Assembly (NCBI GenBank): GCA_001443545.1 | Contig: LMAD01000002.1 | Span: 62,001 to 126,000 of the forward strand | Length of the DNA stretch: 64,000 bases | DNA from: Acidimicrobiaceae bacterium RAAP-2 | GTDB taxonomy: Bacteria > Actinomycetota > Acidimicrobiia > Acidimicrobiales > RAAP-2 | Direction of reading: 5' to 3' | Shown: positions 7,377-14,392 of the stretch, piece after piece | Layout: each line of letters begins with the position of its first letter | How positions within the stretch are numbered: position 1 is the stretch's first letter | Made by a program: the position numbers and the translations under genes | Notes under the pieces: model-generated | Database searches by the model: none | What the model was told of the DNA's origin: nothing | What the model saw: only the letters and a program-made list of their open reading frames with translations

Positions 7377-8644
7377 ATGAGCTCCTCTTCGCGTTCGAGC
7401 GTCGGCACCGAGGTGTAGTGGTGCGTGGATCGACTGGCGACGCAGGACTGACCGCGCACGTGGTCTTCGACGTGCGCGGCGAAGACCCGTAGCGCCGAAC
7501 GCACGAGTCGAACGACGCCGTCGGGGTGCCGGCAGGCGCCGCGACCTTCGATGGCGCCGCAGCGGTCGAGGAGTCGCTCGTAGGCCGCGGCGGCGTCGCG
7601 GGCGTCGAAGGCGAGGTGCGCCAGGTCCTCGGCGATCGCCGGGAGACCGAACGCGCACGGTCCGCATTGGCGGGCGCTCTCGTTGGCCATCCATCGTGCG
7701 ATGCGCTGGGTCTCGACGATTCCACAGCCCGAGCGCGGCAGGACGATGATGACCCCGGCGCCGACCGTCGACTCCAGGGGCCCGAGGGCGTCGTTGGTGT
7801 AGGGGGCGTCGAGGTGGCGCGCGTCGAGCCACGCACCTCCGTACCCGCCCATCAACAACGCTTGGGGGTCGAGGTCGGCCCCGGCCCGCTCCAGGATCGA
7901 GTGCAGGGGGGTGCCGAGCGCGACCTCGAGCACCGTGGGGCGCGCGACCGCGCCGGTTACCGAGACCAGGGTGCTACCGGGGCTCGACGGGGTGCCGAGG
8001 CGTCGGAACCAGTCGCCGCCGTAGCGCCCGATGAGCCCGACGTGCGCGCACGTCTCGGCGTTGTCCAAGAGGACCGGCGCGTGACCGATCCGCAGGATGT
8101 GGGGCCGCCGGGGCCGGTATTGGGGGAGCGACTCGTTGTCGTCGAGCCAGTGCACGAGGGCCGACTCCTCACCCGCGACGTAGCGCCACGGCGGCGTGTG
8201 CAGTTCGAAGGTGGCTCCGCGCATCGATCGCCGATCACGTTCGTGGATCGCGCGTTGGAGGTGGTTCACCATGACCGGGTTGTCTCGTGACACGCACACC
8301 GCGATATGTTTTGCGCCGACGATCCCGGCCAGGTGCTCGGCGCCGTCGAGCACGAGATGCGGGTTCGCGCTGATCAGGGTTCGGTCCTTGTGCGCCGCGG
8401 GCTCGCCTTCCATGGCGTTGACGATGACGAACTTGTTATGACCACGGAGTTCGCGAATCAACTTGGCCTTGCGCCACGTCGGAAAACCGGCACCGCCGCG
8501 GCCCGTGAGCCCCGACGCCTCGAGTTGCTCGAGTGAGGGCGCCGAGGGGGGCATCGGGCCGAAGGCCTCCTCGTGCTGGGCGAGGGTCAGTGGTCGGTCA
8601 GCGGCCTGGTGCAGGACCCGGGGGAGTTGGTCGGGGGAGATCAT
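7367..8644 (-). CDS. NuoF-like NADH-binding FMN/Fe-S flavoprotein
   Basis: A 425-residue homologue of the 51-kDa subunit of respiratory complex I, outside any nuo operon. FMN site: 'GRGGAGFPTWRKAKL' (48-62) and 'NAMEGEPAAHKD'; NADH site: 'RYVAGEESAL' (154-163); SLBB region around 225-300. The Fe-S region keeps C327-x2-C330 and C371, but the first Cys of the usual C-x2-C-x2-C is Ala (A324). It probably transfers electrons between NAD(P)H, its FMN and the adjacent ferredoxin or haem protein. The ATG overlaps the upstream stop (ATGA). Confidence 0.9.
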   Translation of the reverse strand: MISPDQLPRVLHQAADRPLTLAQHEEAFGPMPPSAPSLEQLEASGLTGRGGAGFPTWRKAKLIRELRGHNKFVIVNAMEGEPAAHKDRTLISANPHLVLDGAEHLAGIVGAKHIAVCVSRDNPVMVNHLQRAIHERDRRSMRGATFELHTPPWRYVAGEESALVHWLDDNESLPQYRPRRPHILRIGHAPVLLDNAETCAHVGLIGRYGGDWFRRLGTPSSPGSTLVSVTGAVARPTVLEVALGTPLHSILERAGADLDPQALLMGGYGGAWLDARHLDAPYTNDALGPLESTVGAGVIIVLPRSGCGIVETQRIARWMANESARQCGPCAFGLPAIAEDLAHLAFDARDAAAAYERLLDRCGAIEGRGACRHPDGVVRLVRSALRVFAAHVEDHVRGQSCVASRSTHHYTSVPTLEREEELIWE

Positions 8645-9369
8645 CGTGGTCGTCGCTTCTGGGGTCGATGGGGCGCGGGAGCGGCGGGGGGCGATGGACG
8701 CGTGGTCGCGTCACCGCGCCGGTCGGGGAGGTCCTGGTCGAAGGGGCGTGTGGGCGCCGCGACGTGGTTTGATCGGCGCGGTTCGGGATCGACCACCGCA
8801 CCGAGCGGGGAGAGGGCGGTGCGTCCCGCGGCGCGCGTCGGGCGTGCGAAGTATCGCCACGAGGCCGCCCCGGCGACGACCGCGAGACAGAGCACGACGA
8901 CGACGAGGCCCACGCCCTTTCGGGCGTCCGTGCCGGTCGTCAAGGCGTGCACGATGGAGATCGCGAAGGCGAGCCAGCTAAACCAGTGGATGAATCGCCA
9001 GCTCTGATTCGCGATGCGAACCTTGAGCAGGCTCGAGACCCAGACGGCGATCATCAGGTCGAAGGCGATGGTGCCCAGGGCGACGGGGAGCCGCTTGTAG
9101 GAAGAGATGAAGGGCACGACGGTGGCGAGCGGCCCCGTCGAGACGTAACTGTCCACGACGGTGGTGAGGATGTGGACGGCGAGGAAGGCCATGGCGACGG
9201 CCGAGATGGTGCGGTGCAACTCGTTGAGCTCGAAGCGGCCGACCGTCGTGCCGCCGATGCGGTTCGCGACCAACGTCCCGAGCGACACCACGAGCGTGAA
9301 CAGCACCAAGGTGACCAGACCGGTGGCCCGAGTCGTGTACCACAAGTAGGGCGAGGTTAAGGCGATCAC
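8641..9369 (-). CDS. Ferric-reductase-like transmembrane haem protein
   Basis: A 242-residue protein with about five or six membrane segments, and His residues placed as haem ligands ('ELHRTIS', 'AVHILTTV', 'FIHWFSW', 'IVHALTTG'). This is the ferric-reductase-like/YedZ-type fold that passes electrons across the membrane between two b haems. The C-terminal ~65 residues are a Pro/Arg-rich cytoplasmic tail without an FAD/NAD domain, so a partner (the NuoF-like protein) must supply electrons (inference). GTG at 9369 is chosen because it overlaps the ApbE stop as GTGA and starts directly before the first membrane segment; the upstream frame lies in apbE. Confidence 0.85.
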   Translation of the reverse strand: MIALTSPYLWYTTRATGLVTLVLFTLVVSLGTLVANRIGGTTVGRFELNELHRTISAVAMAFLAVHILTTVVDSYVSTGPLATVVPFISSYKRLPVALGTIAFDLMIAVWVSSLLKVRIANQSWRFIHWFSWLAFAISIVHALTTGTDARKGVGLVVVVLCLAVVAGAASWRYFARPTRAAGRTALSPLGAVVDPEPRRSNHVAAPTRPFDQDLPDRRGDATTRPSPPAAPAPHRPQKRRPR

Positions 9370-10262
9370 GTTGTTGCCTCCACTGGCCAGCCGCCGACGA
9401 ACTCCACCGTACCGTCGCGCCGAACCAGTCGCGCCGACCAACCGGCTTGGGCGACGTGATAGGGCGCGTCTTCACCCCAGAGCAGTGCGGCGGTGGCGAA
9501 CGCGTTGGCGTGGAGGCAACTATCGGCGGCGACGGTGACGGTCGCGTAGGGACCGTCGGCCACCGCACCGGTGCGCGGATCGATGATGTGATTGACCAGA
9601 CGACCTTCGACCCGCCAGGTCCGCGTCGTGAGCGACGACGTGGCGACCCCGCCACCGGCGATCCGCACGCGCGGCTCCTCTCCGGTGATCGCGAGGCGGT
9701 CGGCGATGCCGACCACCCACGGCCCGCTCGGTCCGGCGCCGCGCACCGCCACGTCACCACCGATCTCGACGACGATCCCGCCGCGTTCGGCCACCTCGTC
9801 GGCGACGAGGTCGGCCACGAGCGCCTTAGCGCTCGCTCCGAGGTCGAGCTGACAGCCCGGGTCGAGTCGAACGGTGCGTTCGACGCGATCGATGGCGATC
9901 GCGCCGACCCCGGGAGGCGCGACGACCGGGGGCTCGTTCAGGTCGACGCGATCGCGAACCTCGTCGTAGTCTCGGTCGTACCCCCACGCCAGCAGAGCGG
10001 GCAGCACGGTCGGATCGCAGAGCCCGTCGGTCAACGTCGAGGCCGTCACCGCAGCGTCGATGGCTCGCAGCAGGGTTGGCGACACCGTCGTGGTCTGACC
10101 CGCGCTGGCGTTCAGTCGCGACAACTCGCTATCGCGACTGAACCGATTGCACGCCTCGTCCATCGACTCGATCCAGTACCAGAGCCGTGTCGTGGCGTAC
10201 GCCATCGTCTCGGGGTGCTCGGTGACGAGCGTGCCCGTCAGACCCCACGTTGAGAAGTTCAT
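9366..10262 (-). CDS. apbE: FAD:protein FMN transferase (ApbE)
   Basis: A 298-residue flavinyltransferase that attaches FMN covalently to Ser/Thr of target flavoproteins. Motifs: 'FSRDSELSRLNASAG' at the N-terminus, 'LDLGASAKALVAD' and 'GGDVAVRG' in the middle, and the C-terminal 'NHIIDPRTG' signature. There is no lipobox, so it may act in the cytoplasm or be exported by another route. It begins 3 nt after the small anchored protein and is coupled to the ferric-reductase-like gene. No FMN-binding domain with a recognisable flavinylation motif is encoded nearby, so its substrate is unknown. Confidence 0.93.
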   Translation of the reverse strand: MNFSTWGLTGTLVTEHPETMAYATTRLWYWIESMDEACNRFSRDSELSRLNASAGQTTTVSPTLLRAIDAAVTASTLTDGLCDPTVLPALLAWGYDRDYDEVRDRVDLNEPPVVAPPGVGAIAIDRVERTVRLDPGCQLDLGASAKALVADLVADEVAERGGIVVEIGGDVAVRGAGPSGPWVVGIADRLAITGEEPRVRIAGGGVATSSLTTRTWRVEGRLVNHIIDPRTGAVADGPYATVTVAADSCLHANAFATAALLWGEDAPYHVAQAGWSARLVRRDGTVEFVGGWPVEATT

Positions 10263-10265
10263 GGG

Positions 10266-10613
10266 TCAGTAGCAGACCGTGGAGCCCGATGGCGTCGTGT
10301 AGCAGGTCGGCGTCGTGGTCACCGGGGCCGTGACCGGTGGCGTGTAAACGGTCGTCGGGGTCACGGCGGTGGCCGGCGTTCCGGTCGGGCGGGGCGCGGT
10401 CGTCGGGGTGACGGCCACCGTCGACGGGGTCGTCGCGGTGCCGGTACCGGTGACGGGGGGGTGGAAGGTCGTCACGGGCTTGGCGGTGCTCGCGGCGTAT
10501 CCGACGAAGACCCCCGAGGCGAGGCCCGAGCCGATGAGGACCGACTGGGTCAACCGGCGGACGCGAGCGAATCGACGGTCTCGCTGCTGGGGGGTACGGG
10601 AGTAGGTGCGCAT
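10266..10613 (-). CDS. Small anchored Thr/Pro-rich protein of the redox operon
   Basis: 115 residues: a basic N-terminus (1-24), one hydrophobic segment (about 25-43, 'SVLIGSGLASGVFVGYAAS'), then a Thr/Pro/Val-rich extracytoplasmic tail ending in 'CYTTPSGSTVCY', with two Cys nine residues apart. No catalytic domain is visible. In related actinobacterial clusters the gene at this place encodes an anchor plus linker plus FMN-binding domain; this one looks like the anchor and linker alone (inference from remembered clusters). AGAGGA 7 nt upstream of the ATG is a good ribosome binding site. First gene of the operon. Confidence 0.7.
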   Translation of the reverse strand: MRTYSRTPQQRDRRFARVRRLTQSVLIGSGLASGVFVGYAASTAKPVTTFHPPVTGTGTATTPSTVAVTPTTAPRPTGTPATAVTPTTVYTPPVTAPVTTTPTCYTTPSGSTVCY

Positions 10614-10689
10614 TTCAAATTCCTCTGCTAGAAGTCTGACACCCCTGGCTAAGCGTTGGCTGGGTGAAAGTTAAGAAAGTGGTGAGCGT

Positions 10690-12042
10690 TCAGTCGACGA
10701 TGTCGTCGGTGGTGGGCAGGACCATCGTGAATCGAGCCCCCCCGAGCTGGGGATCCTGATCGACGCGAACGGTGCCGTGGAACTCGTCCACGACCTGGGC
10801 CACGATGGAGAGGCCGAGGCCCGACCCCGGCAGCGAACGAGCCGACGCGGAACGCCAGAACCGGTCGAAGACCTGGTGGCGTTCGTCGGCCGCGATGCCG
10901 GGTCCCGAGTCGGACACGGTGACGACGCCGTCGTTCGAGCGCACGAGGATTCGACCGTTGGCGGGGGTGAACTTGATGGCGTTGGTCAACAGGTTGCTGA
11001 TGGCGCGCACCAGGCGGTCTCGTCGGCCGGTGACCGACGACGGAGCGACGTCGACCTCGATGTCGATGTCCTTGATCCGGGCGTAGGTACGCGCAGTGTC
11101 CACGCACTCGTCCACGCACTCGTCGAGTCGCAGCACCTCCACGAGTCCCTCGCTGCGATCGCCCCGAGAGAGTTCGCCGAGGTCGGTCACCAGTGCGGCC
11201 AGTTCGTCGACTTGGGTGACCATGTCATTGGTCAATTGACGAAGGTCGTCGGCGGGCAGTTCGCTGGCTCGAGAGAGTACTTGGGCGTTGGTTCGCAGAC
11301 TCGTCAACGGGGTTCGCAACTCGTGGCTGGCGTCGGCGACGAGCTGACGTTGGAGGCTCTCGCTCGACTGGACCGAGTTCATCAACCGGTTGAAGACCCG
11401 TCGGAGCCGGCCGAGCTCGTCCTGGCCGCCTTCGTCGATGCGCCGTGAGGTGTCGCTGGTCTCGGCGACCTCCTCAATCTCGTTGGTGACCGCCTCCAGT
11501 GGACGAAGCGCGGCGCGCGCGATGAGCAGTCCGAGCACGAGGGCGAGCAGGAGACCGCCGGCCGCCACGGCGAGCAACGTGCTCGCCAGGTGGCGCAACT
11601 CGCCGACCTGACCGTTGATGTTGACCACGAAGAGTTCGGCCGAGGTGGAAGCAACGGTGCACAGGCCGGTCTGGCACGCGACCACCGATTTGGCGGGCAG
11701 CGGCACGATGAGTTCACGGTAGGCCTCACCACCGAAGGTGACGGTGCGCAGGGTCTGCGCCGCGTGGCCCCGAGCGACCGCGCGCACGACCGAATCGATT
11801 GGCACGTTCGACGTCGGGATCGTGGTGCCACTGGCCAGGACGAGCTCGAAGTAGGCGCCCGTCACCCGACTCTCGTCGCCGACGGGGTGGGACGTCGGCG
11901 ACTGGGCCGCTTGTATCAACGAGATGTCAACGGAGCGCAGCAGCGCGTTGCGGGTCGTCCAGAACGACGCCAGGCTCGCCAGCAGGACCGCCACGGCCGC
12001 GACGCCGACGGTGGCACTGATGACGCGAAATCGGAAGGTCAC
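10690..12042 (-). CDS. Two-component sensor histidine kinase (MprB-like)
   Basis: A 450-residue membrane kinase: TM1 about 7-27, an extracytoplasmic sensor of about 120 residues, TM2 about 152-175, HAMP, then HisKA with phospho-acceptor H240 in 'ASHELRTPLTSL'. The HATPase motifs are N-box 'NLLTNAIKFTP', 'VSDSGPGIA' and 'GSGLGLSIV'. It should phosphorylate the response regulator whose stop codon overlaps its GTG start (GTGA). The sensor domain has a Cys pair in 'VACQTGLC', which might be redox sensitive. The adjacent redox operon on the same strand is a plausible but unproven target. Confidence 0.93.
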   Translation of the reverse strand: MTFRFRVISATVGVAAVAVLLASLASFWTTRNALLRSVDISLIQAAQSPTSHPVGDESRVTGAYFELVLASGTTIPTSNVPIDSVVRAVARGHAAQTLRTVTFGGEAYRELIVPLPAKSVVACQTGLCTVASTSAELFVVNINGQVGELRHLASTLLAVAAGGLLLALVLGLLIARAALRPLEAVTNEIEEVAETSDTSRRIDEGGQDELGRLRRVFNRLMNSVQSSESLQRQLVADASHELRTPLTSLRTNAQVLSRASELPADDLRQLTNDMVTQVDELAALVTDLGELSRGDRSEGLVEVLRLDECVDECVDTARTYARIKDIDIEVDVAPSSVTGRRDRLVRAISNLLTNAIKFTPANGRILVRSNDGVVTVSDSGPGIAADERHQVFDRFWRSASARSLPGSGLGLSIVAQVVDEFHGTVRVDQDPQLGGARFTMVLPTTDDIVD

Positions 12043-12734
12043 GAGGTGCGTAGGGCGTAGCCCACCCCGCGAATCGTTTGAATGAGTCGCGGTTCGAGGC
12101 CTTCTTCGAGCTTGCGACGGAGGTACCCGATGTAGACGGCGAGCGAATTGGTCCCCGAGTCGAAGTTGTAGCCCCAGACGAGGTCGAGGATCTGGTCTCG
12201 GGTGAGTACCTGGCGCGGGTGCTGGAGGAACAGCTCCAGCAGGTCGAACTCGATCTTGGTCAGTTCGATGCGACGTTCACCTCGGTGGACTTCGCGGGTA
12301 TGGGGGCTCAGCGTGAGATCCTCGAAGCGCAGGACCGACTCCTCGCCGTCACCGACGTTGTGGCGACGCAGTAACGCGCGCAGGCGCGCCAGCAATTCGG
12401 CGAGGTCGAACGGTTTGACCAGGTAGTCATCGGCGCCGACGTCGAGGCCGGCGACGCGGTCGTTGACCGCGTCGCGCGCGGTCAACATGAGGATCGGGGT
12501 GATGTCGCCCGCGCGTCGAATGCGCCGACAGACCTCGAGCCCGTCGATGTCGGGCAACTGGAGGTCGAGCACGATCGCGTCGGGGGCCCGCAGCTGGATG
12601 GATTTCAGCGCGGAGCCGCCGTCCTCGAAGAGTCCGACCTCGTAATTCTCCATGCGCAGCGCCCGTCCGAGTGCGGTCCGAATGGCGCCGTCGTCATCGA
12701 CAATCGCGATGTACGAACTAGGACTGGGGGCCAT
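12039..12734 (-). CDS. OmpR/PhoB-family response regulator (MprA-like)
   Basis: 231 residues: an N-terminal receiver with the acidic pocket 'VDDD', phospho-acceptor D57 in 'VLDLQLPD', Thr in 'MLTARD' and Lys in 'LVKPFD', then a winged-helix DNA-binding domain ('LTKIEFDLLELFLQHP', 'RGVGYAL'). I chose the ATG at 12734, with GAAGG 10 nt upstream, over the GTG at 12755, which has no ribosome binding site. Coupled to the kinase gene. The promoter region contains GTTAAGAA (12810-12817), which recurs before the redox operon. Confidence 0.94.
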   Translation of the reverse strand: MAPSPSSYIAIVDDDGAIRTALGRALRMENYEVGLFEDGGSALKSIQLRAPDAIVLDLQLPDIDGLEVCRRIRRAGDITPILMLTARDAVNDRVAGLDVGADDYLVKPFDLAELLARLRALLRRHNVGDGEESVLRFEDLTLSPHTREVHRGERRIELTKIEFDLLELFLQHPRQVLTRDQILDLVWGYNFDSGTNSLAVYIGYLRRKLEEGLEPRLIQTIRGVGYALRTS

Positions 12735-12842
12735 CGTCACGTCGCCTTCTTTCACCGGTGGGGCCAGGCTCTAGTGTGGCTGATTGGTATTAACCGTCTT
12801 CGTTGATTCGTTAAGAATTAGCGAAGACTCGTTTTACTGTAG

Positions 12843-12918
12843 TGGCGGGTAGTTCAATCGGCAGAACAGCGGACTTTGAATCCGAAGGTTGGAGGTTCGA
12901 GCCCTCCCCCGCCAGCCA
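12843..12918 (+). tRNA. tRNA-Gln (anticodon TTG)
   Basis: A full cloverleaf folds by eye: acceptor TGGCGGG/CCCGCCA, D stem GTTC/GAAC, anticodon loop CTTTGAA with anticodon TTG at 12876-12878, variable AGGTT, T stem GGAGG/CCTCC with loop TTCGAGC, discriminator G and an encoded CCA. The U1-A72 pair and G73 are glutamine identity features. One G-A mismatch tops the anticodon stem. The convergent hydrolase gene ends on the very next base. Confidence 0.96.
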
Positions 12919-13836
12919 CTACTCCCGGGCTTCGGCGTCCCGAGGGCAGAGCCGCCCGAGGAGGGCGGCCAGTTCGAGGGGGGCGTCGCCCTGGATCGAG
13001 TGGCCCGCGTTGGCCACGTGCACGATGGTCGCGTCGGGACGGCGTCGCGCGAACTCGGCTTCGTCGTCGTCATCGACGACCGAACCGGGCGCCATCCCAC
13101 GGATCAGGGTCAGCGGGACGGGAATCGATCCGATGAGATCCCAGAGATCGCCGAAGTCGGGCTGGGACGTCTCGGCGACGGGGTGTTGTTGGTGGCGCCA
13201 GACCCAGGAGCCGTCAGGGCGCTGGATCGCGTTGTGCAAGATCCCTCGTCGCAGGGACGAGACTGACCGGGTGGGGTTGAAGCGAATCGTCCGGTCGAGC
13301 AGCGCGTCGAAGTCGTTGAAGGTTTTGGGACCGTTCACGAACTCGGTGATGTGACCGGCCTTCTTCGCGTCGACGCCGGGCGTGATGTCGATCAGAATGA
13401 GCGAGGAAACGAGGTCGGGACGCTGGGCGCTCAGGACGATCGACGTGAGGCCGCCGAGTGACATGCCCACGAGCGGGCGAGGGGGGGTGATCAGCTGGCC
13501 GAGCGCCATCGCGAGGTCACTCGCGTGGCTGGCGATGGCGGCCGACCCGTTCGGGCTGGCGTCGGAGTGGCCGTGCCCCGGAAGGTCAAGTGCCAGCAGC
13601 GGACGTTGCATCGCGAGGGCCACGGTGTCGAACGTGTGGGCGTTCTGCGCCCCGCCGTGGACGAGCACGAGTTCGGGGGATTCCTCACCCCAACGCAGCC
13701 CACTCACCTGGCGCAGCCCATCGACGGCCACGAAGAATCGACGCACCGGCGGGATAGGCGAGGTCAGCCCCCACTCCGCGAGATTCTCGTGGAAGTACGC
13801 GAATTCGTTGTAGTCGTTTACACCCACTGAGGGCAT
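12919..13836 (-). CDS. Alpha/beta-fold hydrolase
   Basis: A 305-residue alpha/beta hydrolase with oxyanion-hole motif 'LVHGGAQNAHTF', nucleophile elbow 'GMSLGG' (Ser), 'LIDITPG' after it, and a C-terminal catalytic His in 'NAGHSIQGD'. The acid is probably in 'GMAPGSVVDDDD'. No signal peptide, so cytoplasmic. The substrate cannot be read from sequence; esterase or C-C bond hydrolase are both possible. It ends immediately beside tRNA-Gln and is transcribed in the same direction as thioredoxin, whose gene lies 25 nt upstream of its start, so co-transcription is possible. Confidence 0.88.
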   Translation of the reverse strand: MPSVGVNDYNEFAYFHENLAEWGLTSPIPPVRRFFVAVDGLRQVSGLRWGEESPELVLVHGGAQNAHTFDTVALAMQRPLLALDLPGHGHSDASPNGSAAIASHASDLAMALGQLITPPRPLVGMSLGGLTSIVLSAQRPDLVSSLILIDITPGVDAKKAGHITEFVNGPKTFNDFDALLDRTIRFNPTRSVSSLRRGILHNAIQRPDGSWVWRHQQHPVAETSQPDFGDLWDLIGSIPVPLTLIRGMAPGSVVDDDDEAEFARRRPDATIVHVANAGHSIQGDAPLELAALLGRLCPRDAEARE

Positions 13837-13861
13837 CGTAGAAGATGCCAGCGCGGGTCGA

Positions 13862-14269
13862 TTACACCTCGGCGGTCTCCGCTGCGTCAGTGGTCTCTTC
13901 CGCTTGCGCGGCGCGCTGCTCTTCGACTTGGCGATGGACGTCGGCCATGTCGACCTCCATGACCTTGCCGATCAGTTCGTCGAGGGCCCGCTCGGGCAAC
14001 GCGCCCGCTTCGGCGTAGAGCACGACCTGTTCGCGGATGATCATCAGCGTCGGGATCGAGTAGATGTTGAAGGCGGCCGCCAACTGCTGTTCGACCTCGG
14101 TGTCGACCTTGGCGAAGACGAGGTCGGGGTAGGTCTCGGACGCCTTTTCGAAGATGGGCGCGAAGGTCCGACACGGTCCACACCAGGCGGCCCAGAAGTC
14201 GATCAGCACGACGTCATTGGACGAGACGACCTCGTCGAATCGATCGGCGGTGAGTTGTACGGTCGCCAT
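13862..14269 (-). CDS. Thioredoxin
   Basis: A 135-residue thioredoxin with the active site WCGPC (C30, C33) in 'FWAAWCGPC' and the cis-Pro segment 'IPTLMI'. After the usual ~105-residue domain there is an acidic, Ala/Glu-rich tail ('AQAEETTDAAETAEV'). It reduces protein disulfides in the cytoplasm. GAAGGAG upstream of the ATG is a strong ribosome binding site. A palindromic CsoR/CstR-like operator lies 35 nt upstream of the start and overlaps a TATACT -10-like box, suggesting control by copper or reactive sulfur rather than constitutive expression. Confidence 0.93.
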   Translation of the reverse strand: MATVQLTADRFDEVVSSNDVVLIDFWAAWCGPCRTFAPIFEKASETYPDLVFAKVDTEVEQQLAAAFNIYSIPTLMIIREQVVLYAEAGALPERALDELIGKVMEVDMADVHRQVEEQRAAQAEETTDAAETAEV

Positions 14270-14303
14270 AGTGCTCCTTCTGCGTCTCGGCTACGAGAAC
14301 CAG

Positions 14304-14321
14304 TATACCCCCTGGGGTATA
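14304..14321. promoter_or_regulatory. CsoR/CstR-type palindromic operator before thioredoxin
   Basis: TATACCCCCTGGGGTATA: two perfect 8-bp inverted arms around a 2-nt centre. The ATACCCC..GGGGTAT pattern is the kind recognised by CsoR/RcnR-family repressors (copper CsoR, persulfide CstR). On the minus strand it overlaps TATACT, a good -10 box for the thioredoxin gene. No CsoR-family gene is in the window. Confidence 0.55.
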
Positions 14322-14392
14322 AAGTCATGACGGTCATCTCGGGGACCACGGCCGGCGCGTCGCGCGGAGTCGTTGGTGCTAGAGAGTAGGGC

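Noticed and set aside
12778..12842. Dedicated promoter of tRNA-Gln
   Set aside because: TTAAGA and TTTACT are spaced 16 nt apart, but the predicted start would fall inside the tRNA; not convincing.
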